Part shown: piece by piece, positions 48,127 to 59,888 of the stretch
Position numbering within the stretch: the stretch's first letter is position 1
Layout of the letters: each line of letters opens with the position of its first letter
NCBI GenBank assembly: GCA_018969295.1
Contig: JAGWYN010000003.1
Location: forward strand, 62,001 to 126,000
Reading direction: 5' to 3'
Length of the DNA: 64,000 nt
DNA from: Chloroflexota bacterium
Lineage (GTDB): Bacteria; Chloroflexota; Anaerolineae; Caldilineales; Caldilineaceae
The notes under the pieces: model-generated
The model's input: only the letters and a program-made list of their open reading frames with translations
Told to the model about the DNA's origin: nothing
Database searches by the model: none
Program-made: the position numbers and the translations under genes

Positions 48127-48631
48127 AGCGCTTCAGCTCCTCTTCCAGCTGCTGGTGATATTTTTCTTCCACCGCTGGCGTCAGCACCCCAGCCGGCTGT
48201 GGCTTCTGGACAATCATCTTGCGCAGGCGGCGCCAGACAAAAATTCCGCCGCCGGCCAAGGCTGCAAAGGGCAATATCCAGGCGAGCAGGTTGAATCCTT
48301 GTAAGGGCGGTTCCCCCATCACCTGCGGGCCATACTGCTCCAAAAAATATGCTTTGATCTGTTCTTTGTTCTGTCCCTCCTCCAGTTGCACCGCGATCAT
48401 GTCGCGCATCTGTTCGCACGCTTTCAGCTCGCACGCGTCCAGCCGCACGCCGCTGCAGAGAGGGCACCAGAGGTCTTTGGCGATCTCGTTGACATCGTTG
48501 GGGCTTACTGCCCCGGAGTTCATCGGGGCTCCCTCCTGAGCAGAGAGAGGCCTGGCCCCCAGCAAGGTCAGACACAACAGCACAAACAAGGAGAGAAAAA
48601 TCGCTCGCTGTGGTTGGATTTGTGGCATCAT
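48119..48631 (-). CDS. ccmH: Cytochrome c maturation protein CcmH
   Basis: A 170-aa redox protein with a cleavable signal or N-terminal anchor (about residues 10-32). The CcmH signature is DLWCPLCSGVRLDAC (CxxC) and a second helix is at about 113-133. It takes part in reducing apocytochrome c before haem attachment. ATG 48631 is the first start compatible with a normal signal peptide; there is no good Shine-Dalgarno site. It heads the ccmH-ccmG-ccmF operon. Confidence 0.92.
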   Translation of the reverse strand: MMPQIQPQRAIFLSLFVLLCLTLLGARPLSAQEGAPMNSGAVSPNDVNEIAKDLWCPLCSGVRLDACELKACEQMRDMIAVQLEEGQNKEQIKAYFLEQYGPQVMGEPPLQGFNLLAWILPFAALAGGGIFVWRRLRKMIVQKPQPAGVLTPAVEEKYHQQLEEELKRYG

Positions 48632-48763
48632 TTTGTCGTTTCTGAAGGACTCACCATTTCCGGTACAGAGCTGCAGAGCGGCCAGCACGGAACCGTCTCT
48701 TTACCCCATCATAACACAGACTGTCGATTTAGGGGCTGAATTGGGAAGAAGTCTCACCATTTT

Positions 48764-50209
48764 TTAATCTGCGCGTTCCCCTCCAGAGGGCTGGGGAAGC
48801 CGCGGGGATCGCCCGGTCAGGCGGGTCACCAGCTGGTAGCCAGCCCAGCGCAGCGGTTCAGGAGGGATGCGGGCATAGTGGCCCTGCACAAAGGGCAGGC
48901 CGCGCCAGCGGCTGTCGTCGCCTGCGTACAGGTCACAGAGAATCTCGCCAGCCAGGTTGGCCAGCGTCACACCATGGCCGCTGTACCCAAGCGCATAGTA
49001 GATGTTTCGCCGTTCGCCGCGCACGCCGATCAACGGGCGACGGTCGAAGGTCATCCCCAGCGTACCCACCCACCGCTGCACGACTGGCAGCCCGCCCCCG
49101 CCCGAGAAATGCCGCCGCAGCGTCTCCTGCAGACTGGCCTGGGCACGCGGCGACGTCCCCCCTGGGTAGCGGGTGCGGTTGTTGAAGAGATAGCTGTAGG
49201 CCTGGTTGCTGCCTCCGCCGAAGACCAGATGTCCACCGTTCGTCATCGACGCGTAGGAGATCCGATCCAGGTCGTCGGAGAAGCCAGCCAGCCCGTGCCA
49301 GCCAAGCTGCTGGCGCTGTTCGACGGTCAGGGCAGCTGTTGCCAGGAGATGCGAGTGCAGCGGGAAGAGTGCATCGCGGAAATAGCCCAGCGCGCCGGTG
49401 TAGCCATTGGTGGCCAGCACGATCGAGTCGGCACGCACCTCTCCTTGAGGGGTAGTCAAGAGCACCGGCTGGCCCTCCTGGACTTTTACCACTGGAGTTC
49501 TTTCATAGATCTGGACCCCCTGGGCCTCCAGGAGGGGGGCCATCGCCCGCACAAGCTGCAGGCCATTGATCTGGCCGGTGGCTGGATCCAGCACAGCGCC
49601 GCAGCCCTGTTCGACCGCCAGCTGGCGGCGCAGCTCGGCACTGTTCAGAAAGCGTGTCGGGATCCCGATCCGGTTGTCGGCTTCGACAGCGGCATGGGCC
49701 GCCTCTGCACGTTCTGCGCTGGTGTAGACCGTCACCGTCCCATCGCGGCGATGGTCGACAGGCAGCGCATGCCGTGCGATCCGCTCGCACAGCGCGTCGA
49801 TGGCTGCGCGGGTCAACCGGTCGATCTGTGCGGCGGTCTCTGCGTCTACGGTTTCACAACCGTTCACCCGGTTGAGCATCAACCCACCGTTGCGGCCGCT
49901 GGCCCCGTTGCCCAGCGTCGCGGCCTCCAGCAACACGACCCGTCTTTCGGGCCAACGTCGGCTGACTGCATAGGCTGTGCTTGTGCCGGTGAAGCCGCCG
50001 CCGATGATCGCCAGATCAGCGGTCACCCCTCCCCGCAGCGGCGCTCGCACCGGGGAGGGGGGGGTCTGGTCTGCCCAGAGCGACAGGTTGTCGTCGAGCT
50101 CCAGGCGCTCGCGCCAGAGCCGGCCGGCCCAAGGCCAGCTGCACTCGGCAAGCTGGGTGCCAGCCCGCAGCAGGCGTTCGGCGAGGGGATCCAGAAAAGT
50201 TCTGGCCAT
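48764..50209 (-). CDS. FAD-dependent oxidoreductase (DAO family)
   Basis: A 481-aa flavoprotein of the D-amino-acid oxidase/glycine oxidase superfamily. The FAD-binding motif is IIGGGFTGTSTAYAVSRR (about residues 67-84), followed by an N-x-x-S-G-R-N-G-G segment, as in sarcosine-oxidase-like and gamma-glutamylputrescine oxidase-like enzymes. A C-terminal FDRRPLIGV and GYSGHGVTLA complete the FAD site. The substrate is probably an amine or N-methyl amino acid. It is 43 bp downstream of the beta-galactosidase gene on the same strand. Confidence 0.88.
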   Translation of the reverse strand: MARTFLDPLAERLLRAGTQLAECSWPWAGRLWRERLELDDNLSLWADQTPPSPVRAPLRGGVTADLAIIGGGFTGTSTAYAVSRRWPERRVVLLEAATLGNGASGRNGGLMLNRVNGCETVDAETAAQIDRLTRAAIDALCERIARHALPVDHRRDGTVTVYTSAERAEAAHAAVEADNRIGIPTRFLNSAELRRQLAVEQGCGAVLDPATGQINGLQLVRAMAPLLEAQGVQIYERTPVVKVQEGQPVLLTTPQGEVRADSIVLATNGYTGALGYFRDALFPLHSHLLATAALTVEQRQQLGWHGLAGFSDDLDRISYASMTNGGHLVFGGGSNQAYSYLFNNRTRYPGGTSPRAQASLQETLRRHFSGGGGLPVVQRWVGTLGMTFDRRPLIGVRGERRNIYYALGYSGHGVTLANLAGEILCDLYAGDDSRWRGLPFVQGHYARIPPEPLRWAGYQLVTRLTGRSPRLPQPSGGERAD

Positions 50210-50252
50210 GCTTGCTTCTCCTCCCAGCAGTGCTGCGGGCGAACCAAATCGG

Positions 50253-53200
50253 TCAACGCACAGTCAGCCGATACCCAAAGCGGTAGTTGCGCGCCAGCAG
50301 ACGATAATGCGGCAACGTGTCTGGCCCACAGCTGGCGGTGCCCAGACCGCGCTGGGCAGCGTCCAGATTGAGATAGATCTCGGGCCGCGGTGTCAATTCG
50401 TAGGTATGACGCGCCTGGAAGAGGTCGTTGGCGGTGAAGTGGCTCGCCGAAAATTCGACCGTGGGCACGCCTTGCACCCGCAGCTCCGCCCCCTGGGCAG
50501 AGCGCAGCGCCAGCCAGCGCACATCGGTTTTGTGGCCATGCTCCTGAGGCATCACATAGGGAACGTACTGCTCGGCGACCGTGCTGCGGTAGCAGCCGAC
50601 CAGTGCTGCGGCCTTGCGGTCGCTGTAATTCTCCCAGGGGCCACGGCCATACCACTCCAGCTCTTCCAACAGAGCGGGCAACACCAGATCGACCCCAACC
50701 CGCGGCAGGTCGGTGAGGGCCGCCCCCAGCCGAACTTCGTTGGCGACCTCCAGCACACCCTCTGGGGTGAGGGTGTAGCGTTGGATGTGCGTGAAATCAT
50801 CCCACTGTCCACGCCCGCTTGCCTGATGGATCACCTCGACCGCCGCTCGATTTTTGGCTGCAACTTGTTCGATGCTGACCAGCCGGTGCTGCAGCGTGTG
50901 CAGCCCCAGCGCCAGCCAGCGTGTCAGGGCTTTCCAGGGTGGGCTCTCCAGCAGTTTGATTCCGTCGTTGTCGGTGCCAGCACGCCAGACATTCAGCCGG
51001 GGCCCGCGGATCAGCCTATTGGTGCCGCTGACGCCCAGTGCCGCCAACAGGCCGCTCTCGCGATCAAAGCTGGCCGTGACCTCACCGGCACGCAAAACCA
51101 GCTGACCAGCCTGTTCAAGCGATTCGACCTTGACTGCGCTCCGCACACGCCGGATCCTGGCTGTTTTCAGCCGCGCTGCAGGCACCGCCAGCTGCGCCCA
51201 TCCCACGAGATAGCCGCTGGCCGCCCAGAGCGTGGCGCGGCGCTGATAGAAACGAAAATTCAAGAAACAGTCGCCGCCGACGGTTGCTGTGCCGCTCAGC
51301 CAGGGCAGCGCCTGTTCCAGCGTCACCTCGAGCCCGGCACCTGGCTCGATCCCAAGCGACGGCAATTTTCCGGCGGCAAGCACGCGGCCTTCTTCGACCA
51401 GCTCCCACTCGCCACGCAGCCATTCCAGCCCGATGAAGTCCTGCTTGTTGACGATGCGAACCCGTCCCTCTGCCAGCGCCACTTCTTCGACACGTACCGG
51501 CTGGGCCAGGTATTTGAACTCGTTGAGCGCCGGGTGTGGGGTGCGGTCGGGCCAGACGATCCCATCCGTGCAGAAGTTGGCATCGTTGGGCACGTCGTCG
51601 AAGTCGCCGCCGTAGGCCCAGTACGCGCTGCCATCGGGGGCCTGCTGGCGGATCCCATGGTCGACCCATTCCCAGATAAAGCCACCCTGCAGTGCCGGAT
51701 AGCGTTCGAAGGCGGCCCAATAGTCGGCCAGGCTGCCGTTGCTGTTGCCCATTGCGTGCGAAAATTCGCACATGATCAGCGGCCGTGGGTCCGCGTTGCG
51801 CTCGGAATACTCGATGATCCGGGCGATATCTGGATACATCGGACACATGATGTCGGTGACGCGCTCGCCGCCGCTCATGGACTGACCAGCCCAGATCGAG
51901 ATAGCCCCCTCATAATGCAGCGGGCGGCTGGGATCGTACCCGCGCACCCAGCCGGCGGCAGCGTCGTGGTTGGGTCCGTAGCCGCTTTCATTGCCGAGCG
52001 ACCAGAGGAGAATGCAGGGATGGTTTTTGTCTCGTTCGACCATATTTTGCACGCGCTCGACAAAGGCGTGGGTGTAGCGTGTGTCTCGGCACATCTCTAA
52101 AAAGAAGGCATGGGATTCGACATTGGCCTCGTCGATCACATAAAAACCGTAGCGGTCGCAGAGATCGTAAAAAACAGGATCTTTGGGGTAGTGCGACGTC
52201 CGGATGGCGTTGACATTGTACTGTTTCATCCGCTGCAGATCCATCTCCATTCGTTCGCGTGAGATGGCACGGCCGGCGACATCGTCGTGGTCGTGCAGGT
52301 TCATGCCTTTGATCAAGACCCGTTTGCCGTTGATCAGCAGCGACCGTTCTCGGATCTCGACCTTGCGGAAGCCCACCGTGCAGCGGCTGCTTTCCTCGCC
52401 CTGGGGAGTTTTGAGGGTGACGACCAGCGTGTAGAGGTAGGGTGCCTCTGCCGACCACAACTTGGGTCTGGGGAGGGTCTGTTCGATCGAGAGCTGGCCG
52501 CGCGGTTGGTAGGGGGCACCGAAATCTGCCTGCAGCGGTTTGCGCAGGACGGGCTTGCCCCGTTCGTCAAAGAGCTGGGCTTCGAGCGAGCAGCCGCTCA
52601 CGTCGCCCCCTGGAAAGCCCGCTTTGGCGGTGACGCGCAGGATGCCGTCGCGCAGGTCCTCGCTGAGGTCGCCGCGTGCGAAGACATCCTGCAGATGGGG
52701 TGTGCCCGTCGTGTAAAGCAGCACTTCGCGCTGCAGCCCGGCATGCCACCACATGTCCTGGTCTTCGACAAAGGCCGCATCGGACCATTGCGTCACAGCA
52801 GCCAGCAGTTGGTTCTCGGCGTCGTAGCGCACCAGATCAGTGATCTCAAACTCGGCTGGGGTCCGCGCATCTTTGTTGAGCCCGACTGGCTGGCCGTTGA
52901 CGTAGACATAGAGGGCGCCTTCACAGCCGCCAAAATGCAGCACGATCCGGCGCCCGCGCCAGCTTTCAGGCACTCGAAAGTGGCGGCGGTAGAGGCCGGT
53001 CGGGTTTTCGTCGGGCACATCCGGGGGCAGAGTGGAGAAGGGCATCTGCACGTTGGTGTAGTGGGGGCGTCCGTAGCCCTGCACCGTCCAGTTGCCAGGC
53101 ACCTGGATTGCGGACCAGTTGCCCTGTTCGACGGCGGCCTGGGTGACCTGCTCAGGGCGGCCAAAGATCTGGAAATCCCAGACTCCGTTGAGGGTGGCCA

Positions 53201-53387
53201 GCCAGGGGGATGCTGCAGGCGGGTTGTGCAGCGCCTCTGCAGCTGTGGGAAAAGGGACCAGCGTGGCCCGGGGGGGCAGCCGGTTCAGGCTGGTCAGCTG
53301 CGGCATTTTCCAGGTCGGCTGCCCCCCCAAAAAAAGCAACGGCAGCACGGAGGTCTCTTTTTCGACAAGATAGGTCTGACGGTTCAT
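50253..53387 (-). CDS. lacZ: Beta-galactosidase, glycoside hydrolase family 2
   Basis: A 1044-aa LacZ-type enzyme with the usual five-domain plan: jelly roll, immunoglobulin-like, TIM barrel, second immunoglobulin-like and C-terminal beta-sandwich domains. The general acid/base is in LWSLGNESGYG (Glu467) and the nucleophile in IMCEFSHAMGN (Glu541). PGNWTVQGYGRPHYTN near the N-terminus and the C-terminal segment with WYGRGPWENYSDRK are characteristic of the family. No signal peptide, so cytoplasmic. ATG 53387 is preferred to 53393 because AGGAA is then correctly spaced. Divergent from the sugar kinase. Confidence 0.96.
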   Translation of the reverse strand: MNRQTYLVEKETSVLPLLFLGGQPTWKMPQLTSLNRLPPRATLVPFPTAAEALHNPPAASPWLATLNGVWDFQIFGRPEQVTQAAVEQGNWSAIQVPGNWTVQGYGRPHYTNVQMPFSTLPPDVPDENPTGLYRRHFRVPESWRGRRIVLHFGGCEGALYVYVNGQPVGLNKDARTPAEFEITDLVRYDAENQLLAAVTQWSDAAFVEDQDMWWHAGLQREVLLYTTGTPHLQDVFARGDLSEDLRDGILRVTAKAGFPGGDVSGCSLEAQLFDERGKPVLRKPLQADFGAPYQPRGQLSIEQTLPRPKLWSAEAPYLYTLVVTLKTPQGEESSRCTVGFRKVEIRERSLLINGKRVLIKGMNLHDHDDVAGRAISRERMEMDLQRMKQYNVNAIRTSHYPKDPVFYDLCDRYGFYVIDEANVESHAFFLEMCRDTRYTHAFVERVQNMVERDKNHPCILLWSLGNESGYGPNHDAAAGWVRGYDPSRPLHYEGAISIWAGQSMSGGERVTDIMCPMYPDIARIIEYSERNADPRPLIMCEFSHAMGNSNGSLADYWAAFERYPALQGGFIWEWVDHGIRQQAPDGSAYWAYGGDFDDVPNDANFCTDGIVWPDRTPHPALNEFKYLAQPVRVEEVALAEGRVRIVNKQDFIGLEWLRGEWELVEEGRVLAAGKLPSLGIEPGAGLEVTLEQALPWLSGTATVGGDCFLNFRFYQRRATLWAASGYLVGWAQLAVPAARLKTARIRRVRSAVKVESLEQAGQLVLRAGEVTASFDRESGLLAALGVSGTNRLIRGPRLNVWRAGTDNDGIKLLESPPWKALTRWLALGLHTLQHRLVSIEQVAAKNRAAVEVIHQASGRGQWDDFTHIQRYTLTPEGVLEVANEVRLGAALTDLPRVGVDLVLPALLEELEWYGRGPWENYSDRKAAALVGCYRSTVAEQYVPYVMPQEHGHKTDVRWLALRSAQGAELRVQGVPTVEFSASHFTANDLFQARHTYELTPRPEIYLNLDAAQRGLGTASCGPDTLPHYRLLARNYRFGYRLTVR

Positions 53388-53446
53388 GGCCATTTCCTAC
53401 AGCATACGATGAATGGAAGATGTCCCAGAAGGACTGAAAAGTTTGA

Positions 53447-53464
53447 GTATATTCGTCAGTATAC
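53447..53464. promoter_or_regulatory. Possible operator between lacZ and the sugar kinase
   Basis: GTATATTCGTCAGTATAC is an inexact 18-base palindrome (GTATA/TATAC arms) in the 135-bp divergent gap. This is where a sugar-responsive repressor could bind, but no regulator gene is adjacent. Confidence 0.3.
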
Positions 53465-53522
53465 CATAGAATCGATCCTGTCGACGGTGGAAGTCAGCAC
53501 ACTGTCCTGACCTTGGAGGCCT

Positions 53523-55064
53523 ATGCGCGACCTGCTTCTTGCAATTGATCACGGCACCCAGAGCGTACGGGCTCTACTTTTCGATCTACAGGGCATGCTG
53601 GTGGCCAAAACCCAGGTGCCCATCGAGGCCTATTTTTCTCGCCAGCCAGGCTGGGCAGAGCAAAACCCAGAGTATTTCTGGAGCAGCCTCTGTGCTGCCT
53701 GCCAGGGGGTGTGGACACAGGCTGACCGAGAGCGGGTGGCCGGCGTGGCCTTGACTGCGCAGCGTGCCACAGTCATCAACGTCGATGGGGCAGGCCGCCC
53801 GCTGCGCCCGGCCATCCTCTGGCTGGACCAGAGACGCACCCTGGGTCAGCCTCCGGTCGGGGGTCTGTGGGGGATGGCCTTCAAATTGGCGGGCCTGAGC
53901 GAGACGATCGCCTACATCCAGGCCGAAGCCGAATGCAACTGGATCCGGACCCATGAACCTGCCATCTGGGCCCAGACCCACAAGTATCTTTTGTTGTCCG
54001 GCTATCTGACCTTCAAGCTGACCGGCCATTTTGTCGACTCGGTCGGCTGCCAGGTCGGCTATCTTCCTTTCGATTATAAAACCCAGCGCTGGGCTGCCTC
54101 CTGGGACTGGAAGTGGCGAGTTGCCCCGATCGACCCAGCTTGCCTGCCTGAACTGATCGCTCCGGCCCAGCCATTGGGCACGGTCAGCGCGGCCGCTGCG
54201 GCCGCCACCGGCATTCCTGCCGGGCTGCCCTTGATCGCCGCTGCAGCCGACAAGGCCTGTGAGGTGCTCGGCGCCGGCGCCTTTGACCCTCAGATCGGCT
54301 GTCTCAGCTACGGCACCACTGCCACGATCACGACCACCTCCTCGCGTTATCTGGAAGCGCTGCCCCTGATCCCTCCCTTTCCGGCGGCCCAGCCCGGCGC
54401 CTACAACCTGGAAGTCCAGATCTACCGCGGTTTTTGGATGGTGAGCTGGTTCAAACAGGAGTTCGGCCAGCGCGAAGTACAGGAGGCCGAAGCCAGCGGG
54501 ATTGCTCCCGAACGCCTGTTGGACAAGCTGGTCGCCGGTGTGCCGCCGGGGTGTGACGGCTTGATGCTACAGCCCTATTGGAGCCCTGGCATCCGGGTGC
54601 CCGGCCCTGAGGCGAGGGGGGCTGTGATCGGCTTCACCGACATTCACACGCGCGCCCATCTGTACCGTGCGATCCTGGAAGGGCTGGCGTATGGACTGCG
54701 CGAGGGGATGGAGCGGCTGGAGAAACGGACCGGCACCCCGATCCGCGAGCTGCGGGTGGCGGGTGGCGGATCGCAAAGCGATGCTGCGATGCAGCTCACC
54801 GCCGACATCTTTGGGCTGCCGGCAATTCGCCCCCATCTCTACGAAACCTCTGGACTGGGTGCCGCCATCGATGCCGCTGTCGGGCTCCAGCTCTATCCAG
54901 ATTTTGCAGCGGCGACCGCTGCGATGACGCGCAGCGGTCGCCGCTTTGACCCTGATCCACGAACCCGCCGCCTGTACGACCAGCTCTACCGGCGCATCTA
55001 TCTGCGTCTGTATGACCGGCTCAGACCGTTGTATGAGGAGCTCCAGCAGCTCAGTGGCCGCTGA
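53523..55064 (+). CDS. FGGY-family carbohydrate kinase
   Basis: A 513-aa two-domain sugar kinase using ATP. The N-terminal phosphate loop reads AIDHGTQSVRALLFD. The catalytic Asp is expected in the C-terminal half of domain I, in the PLIAAAADKACEVLGAG region, and FGGY signature 2 resembles GLREGMERLEKRTGTPIRELRVAGGGSQSDA. The substrate (xylulose, rhamnulose, other) cannot be decided. The position next to lacZ suggests a galactoside- or pentose-derived sugar. GGAGG precedes the ATG. Confidence 0.88.
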   Translation: MRDLLLAIDHGTQSVRALLFDLQGMLVAKTQVPIEAYFSRQPGWAEQNPEYFWSSLCAACQGVWTQADRERVAGVALTAQRATVINVDGAGRPLRPAILWLDQRRTLGQPPVGGLWGMAFKLAGLSETIAYIQAEAECNWIRTHEPAIWAQTHKYLLLSGYLTFKLTGHFVDSVGCQVGYLPFDYKTQRWAASWDWKWRVAPIDPACLPELIAPAQPLGTVSAAAAAATGIPAGLPLIAAAADKACEVLGAGAFDPQIGCLSYGTTATITTTSSRYLEALPLIPPFPAAQPGAYNLEVQIYRGFWMVSWFKQEFGQREVQEAEASGIAPERLLDKLVAGVPPGCDGLMLQPYWSPGIRVPGPEARGAVIGFTDIHTRAHLYRAILEGLAYGLREGMERLEKRTGTPIRELRVAGGGSQSDAAMQLTADIFGLPAIRPHLYETSGLGAAIDAAVGLQLYPDFAAATAAMTRSGRRFDPDPRTRRLYDQLYRRIYLRLYDRLRPLYEELQQLSGR

Positions 55065-55196
55065 AGCGCGCACCAGGACAGCTTTTGGGGGCGACACACA
55101 GGTGCACAATTGACTGTCTTGATGTAGAGTAGAGATCAGAACGCTGCCTGACCTGCGTGTGCAGAGCAGCCTTGTCAAGAGCGAGGAAAGGGTTCG

Positions 55197-58025
<2,829 letters not shown>

Positions 58026-58031
58026 ATGGGT

Positions 58032-58054
58032 GGCCAGACACTCTGTCTGTTGCC
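58032..58054. terminator. Weak hairpin between gyrA and pyk
   Basis: GGC CAGACA CTC TGTCTG TT GCC forms a six-plus-three base-pair stem in the 52-bp gap between convergent genes. It may terminate both transcripts, but there is no T-run. Confidence 0.35.
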
Positions 58055-58077
58055 CACAAACACCCAGTTGCGGAGAG

Positions 58078-59835
58078 CTACTTCTTCCACTCGCTGAGCT
58101 GACCAGCGTTGGCATCCAGCACGACATGGGCCCCTTCGAACAACGCCTCCAGGTTGCCTTCGACGCCAACCAGGGCAGGCAGGCCCAACTCGACCGCGGC
58201 GACTGCGCCTGGGCTGTCCATCCCCCCTTGGACCGTCAACAGCCCCCCACTCCGCCGCAGCAAGCTGATGCAGCTGCGGTCGATCCGCTCCGCAAAGATA
58301 ATGTGCTGGGGGCCCACCACGATCTCTTCAGGGTGGAGGATCGGCGGCTGAATCTTCATGAGGGTTCCTGCCACCTCCCGGCCGCCAATGCCTGTGCCCC
58401 GCACCAGCACACGGTCGATCCGGCGCACCATCATCAGGTTGGTGGCGCTGCGCACGTTGCCCACCACCCCAGCCGTGAGCACCACCGTGTCGCCCTCCCC
58501 GATATAGCCTTTGGCGTAGGCCAGGTTGATCGCATCTGTGACCACCTCATCTGTGTTGCTCAACCGCTTGGTGAGCAGCGGGTAGGTCCCCCAGCAGAGT
58601 GCCAGCTGCCGCTGCACCATCGGGCTCGGTGTGACTGCGATCAGCGGCGCGTCTGGCCGAAACCCTGCCATCAGACGGGCCGTAGCGCCGCTGACTGTCG
58701 GGGCGATGATGGCCTTGGCCTTGACCGCATTGGCCGTATGCACGGCAGCATGGCAGATGGCGCCCGAAGACGAAAAGACACGGGGAATGCCATACTGAAT
58801 CTTCTGCCCCAGGTTTTGGCGCAACCGCTCAGCCTCCTCGGCAATTTTGACCATGGTCGTCACCGCCTCCACCGGAAACTGCCCGGAGGCAGTCTCGCCC
58901 GACAACATGATGGCATCGGTGCCGTCTAGGACTGCATTGGCGACGTCGCTGGCCTCGGCGCGCGTCGGGCGCGGGTTGCGAATCATCGAGTCGAGCATCT
59001 GCGTCGCCGTGATCACCGGCTTGGCTTCCGAAATACATTTGCTGATCAGCGTCTTTTGCACCCCAGGTACACTCTCCGGGTTGGTCTCGATCCCCAGATC
59101 CCCGCGCGCCACCATGATCCCATCCGACGCATCGATGATCGAGTCGATATTTTTGACCGCGTCCGGCTTTTCGATCTTGGCGATCACGGGTGTAGAGCGG
59201 CCAAAGGTCGTGTAGTTCTGGATGATCGACTTGAGTTCCAGCACTTCGTGGGCTTTGCGCACAAAGCTGAGGGCCACCCAGTCCACCTGATGGTCCAGTG
59301 CAAATTTGACATCCTCGATGTCTTTGTCGGTAAGCGCAGGAATGTCCAGCGAAGCGTCCGGCAGGTTCATCCCCTTGTTGCTCTGCAACAGCCCCGAGAG
59401 GATGATCCGGGTTCGAATTTCGGTTGGGTGCGTTTCCAAAACTTCCAGCTCCAGCATGCCGTCGTCGAGCAGAATACGCTCGCCAGCCTTGACCGCCTTG
59501 GGAAGATCCTTGTACTGGATCGGGACACGGCCCGGTTCGCCAAGAATGGCGTCTGTGGTCAACACCAATTCTTCCCCCTGCACCAGCGGCACGCCACCCT
59601 CGCGCATCTTGCCTGTACGCAGCTTGGGCCCCTGCAGGTCGGCGAGAATGGCGATCGGCTTCTGCAGCTCTTCTGCGACAGTCCGGACCCGCTCAATCGT
59701 TTCGGCATGGTATTCGTGGGTGCCATGGCTCATGTTGAGACGTGCCATGTTCATGCCAGCGGCGGCGATCCGGCGCAGGACAGGCAATTCACGGCTGGAA
59801 GGGCCAATGGTACAGACAATTTTGACACGCAACAT
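58078..59835 (-). CDS. pyk: Pyruvate kinase with C-terminal PEP-utilising domain
   Basis: Last ATP-forming step of glycolysis. The 585-aa protein has LRVKIVCTIGPSSR, the substrate-binding MNMARLNMSHG, ILADLQGPKLRTG, and the catalytic-lysine region PVIAKIEKPDAV with MVARGDLGIE. After the normal kinase C-domain, an extra domain (about 490-585) resembles the mobile PEP-utilising domain seen in Geobacillus pyruvate kinases. In that domain the usual TSHAA phospho-histidine motif is replaced by DSPGA (in GGMDSPGAVAAVELG), so it cannot be phosphorylated there. Convergent with gyrA. Confidence 0.95.
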   Translation of the reverse strand: MLRVKIVCTIGPSSRELPVLRRIAAAGMNMARLNMSHGTHEYHAETIERVRTVAEELQKPIAILADLQGPKLRTGKMREGGVPLVQGEELVLTTDAILGEPGRVPIQYKDLPKAVKAGERILLDDGMLELEVLETHPTEIRTRIILSGLLQSNKGMNLPDASLDIPALTDKDIEDVKFALDHQVDWVALSFVRKAHEVLELKSIIQNYTTFGRSTPVIAKIEKPDAVKNIDSIIDASDGIMVARGDLGIETNPESVPGVQKTLISKCISEAKPVITATQMLDSMIRNPRPTRAEASDVANAVLDGTDAIMLSGETASGQFPVEAVTTMVKIAEEAERLRQNLGQKIQYGIPRVFSSSGAICHAAVHTANAVKAKAIIAPTVSGATARLMAGFRPDAPLIAVTPSPMVQRQLALCWGTYPLLTKRLSNTDEVVTDAINLAYAKGYIGEGDTVVLTAGVVGNVRSATNLMMVRRIDRVLVRGTGIGGREVAGTLMKIQPPILHPEEIVVGPQHIIFAERIDRSCISLLRRSGGLLTVQGGMDSPGAVAAVELGLPALVGVEGNLEALFEGAHVVLDANAGQLSEWKK

Positions 59836-59888
59836 GGCTCAAAAGTTCCCTTGCTTGGCTGGCGATTGTTTTTTTGCATCTTACCATA

